A DNA stretch of 64,000 nt, taken from positions 62,366,001 through 62,430,000 of the forward strand of contig JAFFJZ010000002.1 in the NCBI GenBank assembly GCA_018340375.1, read 5' to 3'. Shown piece by piece: positions 21,108 to 32,257 of this stretch (position 1 is its first letter; the number at the start of each line of letters is the position of its first letter). The stretch is from Gonatopus flavifemur. Its lineage: Eukaryota; Arthropoda; Insecta; Hymenoptera; Dryinidae. Below the pieces are notes generated by a model that did not search any database, had not been told where the DNA came from, and was given only the letters and a program-made list of their open reading frames with translations. The position numbers and the translations under genes are program-made.

Positions 21108-21300
21108 CACGGAGAAAAAAATCTAGGAACTAGCGCATGAGCATCGATTACATATCAATCGCAAGAATACATTCTTGAAATAAAAGCATGAACCTATCCG
21201 TTCATCCCATGCGGCGATGCGATAAGTGCATAGGCTCATATTCTTATTCCAAGGAATTTCACGGAATAAACCGGTGAAACCTTTGACTATATAATGATGT
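21108..21300 (+). mobile_element. Partial MITE with CACGGAGAAAAAAAT end
   Basis: The left end CACGGAGAAAAAAATCTAGG follows TA (21106-21107). The block CTAGGAACTAGCGCATGAGC and the block ATTATATAGTCAAAGG (in complement) also occur at 29515-29590 in inverted order, so this is a repeated family. A right CACGG-type end was not found. Confidence 0.5.
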
Positions 21301-23017
21301 GATGATGTCGTTAATTAGTGCTTGTAGTGCCGCCCTTCACTATGAACTAAAATTCAAATTTCTTGCCGCGTCATTCTATCACAAGCCTTTTGAAATCAAC
21401 GTGTACTGATAACCTCAACGTTATTTTATGATTGATAATATTTTTCAATAACCGAAGGTTACATTCAAGACATGAGCTTATATTGTTTCGTGCAAGAGTG
21501 TAATTCGAAGCAATACAAAAATAAAACACGAGAAAATGCAACACCATTTCAATGTTATTAAAATTATGATTTATTAATGACTACTGGTGGTAATGATCCA
21601 TGTATGCGCTTGAATTGAATTGAATACTCACCTGATGAGCACTGAAATATCATAATTCTGATATATTCCTGTTGGAACATGGATAATTCACTTATAATAT
21701 TCAATGCGCATCTATGAAAATGAATGAAAGAGTCTTCGTTGCAGTCTGTTTTGATTTTTGTTTCAATAATGACATGAATGTTTGAATCGAAACTTGATAT
21801 ATTGTAAATCTTGTAGTTGATTTTTTTTAATATATTATGAAGATTAAAAAATTTTATCTGAAATCAACATTGACCGTATATCACTGATTTATATTCAATT
21901 CTAAGCTCTTTCCCACAGATGATTTCAGTTTCATTCATACATACGCCCTGATGAATGTTTTGAGATGCTTTCCAAACGGATTGATTCAAAGTGAGGAAAA
22001 TTATTTAATTCTTCAGGATTCAATATCTTGTACATCAAATTATTTGTTTTTTAAAATAACAGACCTTCGGAAGTAACACATCAGTAGATTTCTGCCGTAC
22101 CAGGCAAGAAAGTTGTTAACTCCAAATCTGCTCGAATAGAGAAAACCGAGAAAAACTATTCCACATTATAATCGTATGATGTAATTAATATTTCGAGATT
22201 ATTAAAGCGGTTCTGGGATAAATAAGGGGTGCTCTTTTCAATTATTTAAAAAAAATCGATATTTTTAATAACAACCAATGAAAAAATGAGTTAAGGTTTT
22301 CCGTTGGGCAGAAACACTGACCAAAAGAACCATAACTCGGGTTACGGTCTTTTTCCGTGTAACAGCTCTCGAACATTATGCTTTGATCGTTTGCTTTACA
22401 AGCTAAGAAACATGTTAACTCAGTATCCGTGCAGCGATGTTTACAAACATCAGTATATAATCAGCTATGCATAACATGAGCATAGTTTAAGATTTGATTA
22501 CCAAATCTATGGATTGGATATCTCAAAAATTGACATTTTTCTCACGTGAAATAATAATATTGGTAGAAAAAAAGGATTTACTTTTGATTGCAGAAATTTT
22601 TAGGTTTTCAATCGAGTACAAACTTTGTTCATACTGTGTGACATGCAATGGAAGGAACAAGTTTTGTAATCATTCCTGAAGTGGAAGTGTTTTTTGGAGC
22701 AGACAAGAATATTATCCCTATCAAACGTGTCAATATAATAATAAAAATCAAATACAGCAAAGTACAACACAGATTCAATAGCTTTTTTATTTAATATATT
22801 TGAAACAACAACAAGAAAAAATAAACAATCTTTCACATAAGAACTGAAATAAAATTCTCGATATTTCTCTTCAGAAAACAAATAAAAAATTCGAACAAAT
22901 CCGTATAGGTACTTTTTTTTGCTCCACATGTAATCTCAGTCTTTAAATAAACAGGAAAAAATGAATTCAGTCTTCAAGAAAAGTAATCATTACAATATAA
23001 ATACTTGTACGACTGCA
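21301..23017. other. Non-coding AT-rich stretch
   Basis: No gene supported. A block near 22097-22130 (CCGTACCAGGCAAGAAAGTT, then GTTAACTCC) recurs in complement near 27040-27075, which marks an unclassified dispersed repeat. Confidence 0.35.
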
Positions 23018-24411
23018 TCAGGACTTTTCGGTCTCCTCGTTGTTGTAATGAGTGATTAAGTCATTGACTTTCGACGTGGGCAATTTGAGCCAAAATTGTT
23101 TTCTACTAGAGGGCATCAAAGGTACTAATTTTTCCAAGATGTCCGTTTTTTCATCTAGCGGAATGCCTCGACAAATTTGTTGATTTCCGACAGAAGGTAA
23201 TCCATTTTTCATCACCTTTGACAGAAAAAAATCTAGTTCCATAGGATCTGACGTATAATCATATGATAAATAATACAGCATTTTATAACTTCTACGCTTG
23301 AAAATAACTTTTTTCATATCACAGATGTAAGGACGATTTGCGGATTTGGTCATTTTATGAGTAGATGAATGATCGGGCCACGAACTAAAATCGAAAAATG
23401 CAAGTGACTTCACAATCACTTTCCCAGAATTTGCTTTTTTCACTGCATTTTCGGAATCTTGAAAATCGTAAATATTACCGAAGTTTTTCTTGACAACTCA
23501 ACTTGATGATGAAAAGAGTCAGCAGAAATGGAAGTATGACCACTTTCAAAATAATTCAGTTCAATACATTCAGTTTCAACTTCTTCGGAATTCACAAGAT
23601 ACGTAAGGAACGAAAACAGACACCAATTTTTGTTTTGACCGGAGCAATTGTCAAGCCATAGAACAATTTGTTTCTTGTCACGATTTAGAAGGAAAAAGCT
23701 GTGAAACGCACTGACAATTTGTTCCTTTTTCCTTCCTGATATTGCCTCGTGCCACAAAATCGCGATTGGGCTTTGCGATGAAGAACCCAGTGGCACAAAA
23801 CTTTGATTGAATGCAACGATTCTACGTGTGAACATTATGACTTTGAATCCCTCCATTTTGGGCAGTAGAATAACTTTTTGAAGGTCTGTCGAGGAGAATG
23901 CAGTATCTGAAGGAGATGAATGGGACAGTTCAACATGGTTTTGATAATGTTTTCGCGCCTCTTGATACCGTGTATGATGCAATGGCCATTGCTGGCATAC
24001 GTCACAATCTGGAAATAGACTATCTCTTTTGTGCTCCGAGTTATGCATCAAGAACTTTTCGCAAACTTCACATCCTTCATTTCCTAATTTAGTGAAAGAT
24101 ATATTCATATTGGCCACAGTTGCTCGATAACGCTCGTAAGAAATTGTTCCAGTGGGACACTTTTCTTTGAAATCCTTGTACATTTCTACAATGGTCAGGT
24201 CATTAGGTAAATAACGGCGATTCGGAGTATGTATTCTCCGGTAATGGGAAACGCAAGGATTAAAACTTTCGATATGATTTTTGATCCGCGCGGTTACATC
24301 TTTGGCTGCGGTACGTTTATATCTCCCTCGAGTGTCCTCTCTGGGAATCAAAGTAAGCGGATCAAGATTTTTCATGCCTGATTGCAAATCAGGACCTGAT
24401 TTGGCATCCAT
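23018..24411 (-). pseudogene. DUF7869-like protein with one frameshift
   Basis: Two overlapping minus-strand frames (24411-23440, then about 23490-23018) make one protein of roughly 460 residues. The first ends in a spurious tail after HHQVELSRK. The second frame continues from there as FGNIYDFQDSENAVKKA, so a single-base change in the A-run near 23488-23495 split it. Features in the first part: CEVC (114-117) and CDVC (136-139) followed by HH, a possible zinc site; D176 in TDLQKVILLP; D254 in IVLWLDNCSGQNKNW; then SGHTSISADSFHHQVE at 290-305. From memory this matches a large insect and crustacean family carrying a DUF7869-type domain, with spaced acidic residues like an RNase H fold. Its role is not established; transposon origin is suspected. 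The first ten residues fall in neighbouring repeat sequence, so the true start may be further in. Confidence 0.65.
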
Positions 24412-24424
24412 AGAGGGTCTTTAT

Positions 24425-25210
24425 CCGAATGTAACGCATGGTATTCATACGGCCCTGATCAGGAAATTACATTTTCCTGATCAGAGCCTGATTTTGACCT
24501 TATGAAATTCCCTGATCAATAACGAATAATATCTAACACATCCCTGTTGAAAATGTCTGATACATGCTGATACATTACTGGACAAAAGCACACCAAAATC
24601 TCATAAGGAATTCTCATCTTCTATAATAATTTATAAACTCTGATAAAATCCAATCTTGTGCTCATCTATTTTTATAAGTGTATTATAGAATCTCATAAAT
24701 ATGTAAACAAGAACTCATATAAAATCTTATAGATTCCATGTATCAGTTGTTATGAGATCTTTTCAATAGGGACTCAAAGAGAATCATGGAAGAATGAAAA
24801 GAGAATTTACAAAAACTATTATTTAATTATAGAATTATACTATTAATTGATTCACGATGAGATGAAGAGTCGTCGTTGTGCGTTTTATAATAAAAACCAT
24901 ATTGCATAGCACATGAGGTTTTGCTCAGGAAATGTGGATCAAGACCTGATCAGGTGAACTTCCGGATTTTTCTCAATCTTTAATACGGGTAGCTCCAGGC
25001 AATCCTTATCAGGTTTCGACAGGGATTCCTGATCGAAAGGCAAACCTGAACAGGGCCCTATTATGACCATGCGTTACATTCCTGTCAGGGTCCTGTTGGG
25101 AAATCACATCAGGGCACCTTACGGATGTTATAGGGCCTCCATATATACGGTTCCCTTATTGTAGCCTGAACAGGACCTTTTCATTGATAGGGAATTCCTT
25201 ATCAAATATC
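24425..25210. mobile_element. Repeat element with CCTGATCAGG motifs and inverted blocks
   Basis: AATGTAACGCATGGT at about 24428 and ACCATGCGTTACATT at about 25078 are perfect inverted copies enclosing about 660 bases. CTGATCAG occurs three times exactly, with many near copies (CCTGATCG, CCTGATTTG). A probable outer right end CTAGGG lies at 25203-25208. The motif also overlaps the 5' end of the frameshifted gene at 24370-24400. The left boundary is unresolved. Confidence 0.5.
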
Positions 25211-25224
25211 TACTAGGGATATGG

Positions 25225-25444
25225 ACGATTCAAAATAATAGTTCGGGCTACTACAATTTTAATTGATTTTAGTGCAGGAAATGTAAGATGCACATCAGCT
25301 ATGGTATATTTTACATTAGCTGTGGTATACTTCACATTCGTTGTTGTGAAATCAACAAAAATTGTGGCCGCTTGGACTATATTCTCAATCATCCATATAT
25401 TTACTCAATATGATGTGAATTTTACAAGTTCTTTTTTCTTAGTG
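25225..25444. mobile_element. Palindromic MITE relative of 44666-44893
   Basis: It shares AAATCAACAAAAATTGTGG with the elements at 44666 and 50507 (AAATCAACCAAAATTGTGG there), plus the terminal block AATTTTACAAGTTCTTTTTT. The left half carries the complement of the same block. The right end is CTTAGTG; the left end is unclear. Confidence 0.5.
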
Positions 25445-26374
25445 AATAATGAATTTCGTTCTTTAATTCAATTATGGATTTCAATAATTAAAACTTTCCC
25501 GAAACACACGGAATGAAGTTCATTATACACTAAAGAGTATATGCGGAACGGGATGAAAATCTTTGTATGAGAAAGATTATGCGTAAATTAATCGGCGTAA
25601 TAAAATTGGATTTCAGAATTTTAAAGAATTAATTTAGTTCTACACAGAAGAAAATTCTCAAAATTCTATTGGCCTTCGAAAATCACCGTACATTGGAAGA
25701 ATGTTTGATCAGTGTCCAAATTATAACTTTGTTACATATCATTTTATTGCTTTATGTGCACATATAGTTCACATAACCTAAAATGTGATTGAATGATTAA
25801 TTTGACGATTATTGACCAAAATTTGTGTTTGGAAAGATATTCTTCGAATATACAGTTCGCTCTCCGAAGAGTGCCGCTAACTTCTTTCTCACTACATCGG
25901 GGAAAGACATTTAAGGAAGAAAGGGGTTCGCGGCACTATTCAGAGAGCAGATTTTAATGATGATTTGTTGTACTTACTCCTTTCAAATCCATGCTGCATA
26001 TTCATTTATTTGATGTTTGATGTCAGAAAAACAAATCAATTCACGTGAGGTAACTGCACTCGAGCAATTATATAAGAGTCCCGATCCTCGATTCTCTAAA
26101 TCATATTCCCGACAGAATGAAATGAAATTTTTGTCTCGTTTATGTTCACTTTTGACAATTCCCTTTATGTACACAATGATATCTTGAAGCGTCTATCACG
26201 AAGATTTCCGAATTGTGCCGAAGATATACAACCGGACTTATGGTTTTCTTCCCTAGTAAACTGGCTTCAGACACAAGCAATTTACAAGCCAAGAAAACCT
26301 CAACTCCGAAGAGATTCTTTGAAATAGTACAAGAGGCTTGATCCTCACTGAATTTACTAAGCAAAAAGACCGTA
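25445..26374. other. Non-coding gap
   Basis: No gene supported. AGTGCCGCTAACTTCTTTCT and GTTCGCGGCACT near 25871-25938 form an imperfect inverted pair flanking about 45 bases, probably a small MITE. Confidence 0.3.
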
Positions 26375-26805
26375 AGGGGTCGTCCATAAATTATGTAAGA
26401 CGTTTAAGGGGGGGAGGGGGTTCATGGAATTCTTACCAGATCTTACAAGGGGGGAGGGGGAGGGGTTGCACCAAAATCTTACGTAAGATGGATATAACTG
26501 AATATTAAGAAATTCAATTTTAACTGATTCCGAAAAAAACATATTTCCTTCAACTTTTTCAAAGATTTTATAAAGATGATGTTCTGTAATCAAGCATCCT
26601 TGGATAGTCAATTTTAGTAAGTTAATAATCATCAATGTTATACCATAATTGAGTCATTTATAATTTCTGTACACTTCTGTATTATATTACCTTACCACAT
26701 GGGGGAGGGGGAGGGGTTTAATGAAATCTTACGATGTCTTACAAGGGGGAGGGAGGGGGGTGAAAAAATGACAAAATTGTCTTACGTAATTTATGGACGG
26801 CCCCT
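26375..26805. mobile_element. MITE with GTCCATAAATTA(C/T)GTAAGAC inverted ends
   Basis: The left edge GGGGTCGTCCATAAATTATG and the reversed right edge GGGGCCGTCCATAAATTACG match over 20 bases except two, and continue into TAAGAC. TA flanks lie next to the G runs. Two G-rich blocks (GGGGGAGGGGG-type) sit near each end (26408-26463 and 26701-26761). I know this terminus as a common arthropod DNA-element end but will not name the superfamily. No gene. Confidence 0.75.
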
Positions 26806-27190
26806 AACTCAAATTACAGTCCTTTCACCTGGCAAAGTGGTGACGTATTCGATCGTTTCTCTCATTTTTATGTGAGTTACGGCTTTTTTCTGATGATTGC
26901 TCGATTTTCATTTCGTTTTCAGAGGAGGAAAATGTGAATTATTTGAAAATTGAGAGCAATAACAGATTTCTGTAAACACAGTTAAATGCACCTTGATTCT
27001 CTTCTCGAATGATATGAAAAACTCATTTCCGACAAAAATTGAGTTAACAACTTTTTTGCCTGGCACGGCAGATTTGGAACAATTTTATAGCGATACTTGT
27101 GCAAATGCTCTCAAATACCTTCATTCAAAATGATAAATATTTCATTCTGTATATTGAACGAAAATATCTAAATTACACTTCTACAACATA

Positions 27191-28120
27191 TTGCATAGGA
27201 GAATTGTGACGAGCCCCTCAAAGTTTGTGTGATGTAACGAACTCGTCATTGAATCCAGTGACCTGCAGCAAATAAACATCATTAATATAACGAACTTGAT
27301 AAGTATTTAGTATGGAGACGATACAGCTTTACCGTAACATTATTACATTGTTGGGGTGCAATCCTACTCCCTCGTCTCACCAGCCTTCGGAAGGTAAAAC
27401 CTGTAGAAGATAAACGATTAGTAAAAGAGAACTCAGTTATTAGAGGATAGCGGATAAAAGGATAGGTGGCATACCTTTTGTAGTCACCAACTAATCCAGC
27501 GCTAGTGACCAGAGTGAAGCATAACCTTCAAAATACAGGGAATCAGTGAAGGTCTATTAAGAGTTAACAAAGGGAACGATACGTTACTCACCACGTGAAG
27601 GCTTAGGAGTCACCTGTAAATAGAGACTTTAGATTATAAGAATAAGTAGAGAAAAGAGGATACGTATTGGACACGAAAATTATATGTTACCTGAGTGGAG
27701 GCTTAATCCAGATGATCGCGGGGGGAGTTTTCGGGGAATTTCGCTCCTTGAAAGCACTCCTTGCCACTGGAAGGTGGTTTTCCACTTAACACTCGCGATA
27801 ATACACTTATTGAAAACTTTACGCAAAAGGGATGACAGGTTGTAAACAAACCTGGTCATCCATATTGATTTTCCCAGTTGCTCACCGCGCATGTGCAGGG
27901 TGTGTTCAATTCGATCCTCAAGCAAAACGATCGATAGTATCGAGATCGACCTTGGTTTGCGCAGCAACTGATAAGTGGCGGAGTCCCCCATGACTTGAAA
28001 ATAATTCAAGCCGGGAATAAGAGGAGGTGGCCGAGAGGCATTCTCCACTTCACTATCCAGATCGAAGCTGATACCGCAGTACGGATCACAGTGATAGCTC
28101 AGTCCGTTGGGTGCTTTCAT
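27191..28120 (-). other. Probable spliced transcript with microexons (minus strand)
   Basis: Four introns with good signals can be read on the minus strand. Exon 1 (down to 27691) ends CACTCAG before GTAACA. Exon 2 is 27613-27592 (22 nt), exon 3 is 27525-27488 (38 nt), exon 4 is 27400-27381 (20 nt), and exon 5 starts at 27262. Acceptors are pyrimidine-rich: TCTATTTACAG, TGTATTTTGAAG, TTATCTTCTACAG and TTTATTTGCTGCAG. Donors are GTAACA, GTGAGT, GTGACT and GTGAGA. Introns are 77, 66, 87 and 118 nt, normal for insects. If exon 1 is coding in its long frame, the join meets TAA four codons into exon 2, so later exons would be untranslated. The transcript may be non-coding or decayed. No protein homology recognised. 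Confidence 0.45.
27680..28120 (-). CDS. Unrecognised open frame of 146 codons, exon 1 of the spliced locus
   Basis: Starts at an ATG (28118-28120) as MKAPNGLSYHCDPYCGISFD and stays open to 27680; with splicing at 27691 it would end a few codons into exon 2. The stretch is less AT-rich than its surroundings and has a varied residue composition, including SIWMTRFVYNLSSLLRKVF. I do not recognise a family. It could be a host exon or part of a mobile element. No signal peptide or clear membrane segment. Confidence 0.35.
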   Translation of the reverse strand: MKAPNGLSYHCDPYCGISFDLDSEVENASRPPPLIPGLNYFQVMGDSATYQLLRKPRSISILSIVLLEDRIEHTLHMRGEQLGKSIWMTRFVYNLSSLLRKVFNKCIIASVKWKTTFQWQGVLSRSEIPRKLPPRSSGLSLHSGNI

Positions 28121-29514
28121 CCAACGTTAGCTAGGCTTTGGTTCAGGGCCGGGGGTGGTCAGATAAGAAACCGCCGCCAGAGAGTAAAAGCTGGTTAGGG
28201 CACTATATGACGGAGGAGGTAATAATACTCTTGCGTCATTAAGGGGAAAGTCCAGCCCATGGGGTCAGTTAGTAGCCACCCTCTCACGGCTAAAGTATAC
28301 CTGGGAACAGCCTTTATAAAGGCTGGAGTTGATTTTTCCGTTAGATCTTGGATGGATTCATTCAGAATCCATCAGGGCATTCGGTAGCCAGCTAGAATCT
28401 AAGATCTCGAAGATCTGCGACGTGATTGGTCTCCTTCCGAGACGCACGTTCACTTTGCCATTTGCGGAAATCTAGTTTGTCATTAAAATAACCCTAGATA
28501 TTCGAGTCACGCGATCGGTCCGCGAGTAATCGGTGTATTATAATCGCCGCGCTTTGTTTCCGTTAGAACCGCGCCTTGTTGGAACCATACAGAGTCACCG
28601 CGTCCTATAATATACGCCTTGTTTCCGTTGGGTACGGTCGAATTTCCAACCTTTTAACGTCTCCGCGCAGAATACGTGTGCACACGTCAGGAATAGTCGA
28701 CTTAGGGTTCTCAGACTTTAACTATTCCTAGAATTATGTAGTTCGTAAGTCATTGTCAAACTTTATTTGCATTTAATTCTTGTTTATTCACGAACTGACC
28801 AGTTTGATCATGTGTATTGAAAAGTAATTCAATAAATGTCAATTTACATGGTTAAATATACGAAGCTCGTCTCGTTATTTCTAGTGTTATTAATCTGTGA
28901 CCCGCGTTCCTCAACCCAGAAAATCCGAACCTTGGTCTTCCGACGAGCGAGAGGCATAATTTGGGGGTGAATTCTTGAGTTTACGATATCTTCATATATC
29001 AAAGCGTCAGGGTCTTTGAAACGAAACGCCACAGAATGCATATGTTGTGAGACTCCTTTGACACATTGTTTTGGATTTTCTAACCTCTAATATGTAGATT
29101 ATTACATTGTGGAATGAACATTTTTTCGTTATTGAATTTGAAATCATATGGAATTCATTATGATTACTACATCAATCATTTGAATCAATACTTTAGTTTA
29201 TGAAATTTCAATTCAGCGTCAATATGAATAAATTCCATATGCTTCACTGCATGCAATTATTATATTGAACTACAAAATTCTTATATTACATTTTATTTCA
29301 AACACTGGAATCTTCATCATCGATGTGTTTATTCCGCAAAAATGGTTGATTAATAATTATCATTGAATATAACTCAATTATGCATTTGGATTTTCCAAAT
29401 CACCCGGGGTTTTAGCTGATGGAGCGGAGCTTGGATATCGAGAATCTCGATTCATGTTGGCTACAAATCTTATACATTGCTTGGATAGGAAAAGTGGGGG
29501 TAACTAGCAGTCCA
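28121..29514. other. CpG-containing stretch with some LTR-like features, no gene recognised
   Basis: 28200-28990 has more CpG than the rest of the window (CCGCGCC, CGCGATCGG), a TTTATAAAGG box near 28312 and AATAAA near 28830. The order could be that of an LTR, or of a promoter for the minus-strand locus. No second LTR, polyprotein or clear primer-binding site was found, so no call is made. Confidence 0.25.
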
Positions 29515-29590
29515 TGATTATATAGTCAAAGGGTGAAACTTTTTGCGATTCATACGTCATCGGTGCTCATGCGCTAGTTCCTAGTTTCAG
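29515..29590 (-). repeat. Short relative of the repeat at 21108-21300
   Basis: ATTATATAGTCAAAGG and GCTCATGCGCTAGTTCCTAG match the complement of the 21.1-21.3 kb repeat, with the middle deleted. Confidence 0.6.
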
Positions 29591-30462
29591 CTTCATTAAT
29601 GTGAATCGATGATGGTAAAAATAATATTTTTATCGTGTCTTAATACAAACCCAGCTCCTTGTCAGACTTGATGACACATGTCACTGTAATCAAGACTGCA
29701 AATTAATTTATCACAGAGCTCAAACAAAATTCTACAATGGGATGATACGAGTTATTTCTTTTCAGTGTGATAAATCAAATTTATGATGCATTATATGCGG
29801 AATTACTTGATTTTGGACACAGTTATCCACACGCTGACTATATAAATTAAAGAATTTTGTACCGTATGTAATATTTATCCCATAACGCAGATTTCTCTTT
29901 CATATTCACATACTTATATGTTTTCTATACGTATGATTTTATCCTATGAAATGTTTGTATGAAATTAGTAAAACACTGTCATTGAAAACGTCCACGAATT
30001 TCCTATGAATGTGCAAGATCGGTCTACGATTTCTATGAATATTCGACTCTGGATGTCGTTGAAATCTGAATATACTGTTCCTACAATGTTGAATACGATT
30101 TACATGTAATTTTGGCTTCCAATGCATTTATCTCATGTTTTTGAAATGATCATATATTATTATCATTTATACACGAATGGAACAAAAGTTCTTAAGAATG
30201 GTATTATTTGTTGTTTGATTCAATGCGAGTTTACGTCGTTCGTAATTTGGTGTTCTGACCAGTTGAAAAGCTCACAAAGATATTTTGTAAAGTTTGTTTT
30301 TGCGATGTATATCGAACCCACCCTTGTACGGGACTTGTTTCCCAAAAGTTGTTCTCTCTGAATTTCTGGGACCGGAAATACTGCGATTGGTTTTTTCCAC
30401 CAGACAAATGCAATATAGAGCGCACAATCTACTTTTCATCCGTTTTCCGACAACCTAACTGA
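29591..30462. other. Non-coding gap
   Basis: No gene or repeat recognised; AT-rich. Confidence 0.3.
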
Positions 30463-30597
30463 CAGTGGCGGGGTGAGAGCTTGTCTGTCTTTCTTCAACT
30501 GACACGAAACAAAGGATAAGAGGCGGGAAAATCCGGCCTCTTATCCTCGTTTTCACGCGAATTGAAAGAGGATAGAAATGTTCTCACCGCGCTACTG
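30463..30597 (+). mobile_element. 135-base hAT-type MITE, copy 2, 8-base duplication
   Basis: Same family as 12864-12998, opposite orientation, same length, only a few base differences. Ends CAGTGGCGGGGTGAGA and TCTCACCGCGCTACTG. CTAACTGA is repeated on both sides (30455-30462 and 30598-30605). The hairpin centre reads GGATAAGAGGCGGG and its near complement. No gene. Confidence 0.93.
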
Positions 30598-30690
30598 CTA
30601 ACTGATAAAATTCATTAGATCTTCCTATTTTTTCTAGAGGATTTGAATTTATTTTTCAAGATTTTGATTTTTCGATCTGGTTTGGTATAT

Positions 30691-30771
30691 TTACTGAGAG
30701 AAAAAGGCAAGAAAATTACAATCTCCAATTTGTTAATAAAGATTGTAATTTTTACCTTTTTTTTCTGTTAG
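30691..30771. mobile_element. Small hairpin MITE with TACTGAGAGAAAAAGG end
   Basis: ACTGAGAGAAAAAGG at the left and CCTTTTTTTTCTGTTAGT at the right are inverted, and inner ATTACAATCT / AGATTGTAAT pair as well. About 80 bases. It looks like a decayed CACTGAG-type member. Confidence 0.55.
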
Positions 30772-30839
30772 TATTGATTTTTTCATTCAAGTTAGGTGTT
30801 CCCGGTAAGTCCCTTATGGTAATGAAGCGCAACAATCTT

Positions 30840-31150
30840 CCCGAGAAAAAAGAATGAGATCTAATTAGATCGAAGTAGATTCCATTAGATCTAAATTTTG
30901 GCAAAAATCTCCACAAATCTGTTCATTTCTACTCACATCTGAAGATCTCAACTCAGGCAACAATCTTTGGAGTTTGCTGATATCCACTCACTCTCAAAGA
31001 TTCCAATTTTGCAGAGAATCCAAAGAAATATAGGAAAATTCAAAAAGATTTCTGGAGATCTCTGAAGATCTCTGTGGATCTTTTTTTGCCAAAATTTGGA
31101 TCTGGAGAGATCTACTCAGATTTCGATAGATCTAATCTTTTTTCCTCGGG
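30840..31150. mobile_element. Element with CCCGAGAAAAAAGA ends and AGATCT array
   Basis: The left end CCCGAGAAAAAAGAATGAGA and the reversed right end CCCGAGGAAAAAAGATTAGA match closely. AGATCT occurs seven times exactly, on a background of GATCTC and GAATCT. Flanking bases are TT and TC, so the duplication is not exact. 311 bases, no gene. Confidence 0.65.
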
Positions 31151-31543
31151 TCGTCAGTATCCCGTGTGAAAGATGTCGGTAATGTTTAGGAAGCTTCGTG
31201 AAGAAACTGAGACAAAAACTGCTGTTTCTTCCCGTTTTGTGTTACACTACACTGTACCGTGAGTATAATTGCTATCAAAAATATAGATTCCCATGAATTC
31301 CGATCCTTTAGGGAAATTCACTTCATTCTGATCAGAACGCTCCATTTTTCTTCCAATTTTCTGGAGAAACAATGAAGCGTTTTGGTCGGAATCGCGTAAA
31401 TTTTTCTAAGGAATGAGGCATCATTGATTCCAATAGGATTTGACCTATCGGCTTCTATTGGTTTTTTTTTGCATAGGAATGGTATTAAACAATCTGGAAT
31501 CCTATTGAACATTTTTGAATGAAACCCAGATAGCACAATGCTC

Positions 31544-31828
31544 TCCAGATAACACACGGAGAATTCTTTTTCGAAAACAAGAATAGAATTCTTCAAAACT
31601 CTTTTCAAACTAATGAATTCATAAAGAGCTCTAGAGGAGTTCAATGTTTGGGATATCAACGAGTTCCTTGAGAATACTGAAAGTATTGTTTTGATACTCT
31701 CAAAGAACTCGTTGATTTCCCAAACATTGAACTCCTCCAGAGCTCTTCATAAATTCATTAGTTCGAAAAGAGTTCTTGAAGAACTCTATCCTTTTTTTTG
31801 GAAAAGAATTTTTCGTGTGTTATCAGGG
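31544..31828. mobile_element. Long palindrome (foldback MITE) with GATAACACACG ends
   Basis: Arms from about 31548 and back from about 31825 pair for over 120 bases each around a centre near 31686; GAACTCGTTGAT and AACATTGAACTCCT blocks are shared. Just outside, CCCAGATAGCACA (31525-31537) looks like the end of a further element. The arms are near-identical, so the insertion is fairly young. Confidence 0.7.
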
Positions 31829-31953
31829 TTCATAACGAATAAAAAACGATAGTAATCAAAGCAAGTTGTACAATATTTAACTTATTCTCGCTTCGATTAA
31901 CTTCACTAAATTGTCATGAACTAAGCATTTTTTGTTTTTTTTTCCGAAAACTA

Positions 31954-32257
31954 CACGGAGAAAAAAATATACTACTTTTTCCTATTTTGCTTGCTAAACC
32001 AGAAACAGTAGGGTTTGTAAAAGGAATTTTCACATAAAAATACGGGGGATTATGAATGAATAACTGAATTTTTCTATACGCTTCATAAAATTTCACGTTC
32101 AGCGTCTAAAATTTCAATCCTACTCATTACTTTTTCTACAATATTCGTAATCTTCCGTATTTTCATGTGAAAATTCATTTTACAAACCTTCCTGTTCATA
32201 GTTTACTAAGAAAAATAACAAAAATTTGTATATTTTCGAGCGGCATTTTTCTCCGTG
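31954..32257. mobile_element. MITE with CACGGAGAAAAAAAT ends and TA duplication
   Basis: Ends CACGGAGAAAAAAATATACT and GCATTTTTCTCCGTG, with TA on both sides (31952-31953 and 32258-32259). The arms pair far inwards (ATTTTCACATAAAAATACGG against TATTTTCATGTGAAAATTCA). 304 bases, no gene. Confidence 0.8.

Noticed and set aside
28200..28990. Possible LTR (TATA-like box, AATAAA, CpG-rich)
   Set aside because: No second copy, no TG...CA boundaries that could be fixed, no polyprotein, and the only nearby frame is on the opposite strand.
31525..31828. Treating CCCAGATAGCACA at 31525 as the left end of the palindrome ending at 31828
   Set aside because: The arms pair only from about 31544, and flanks AA and TT do not match; it is more likely a separate terminus.
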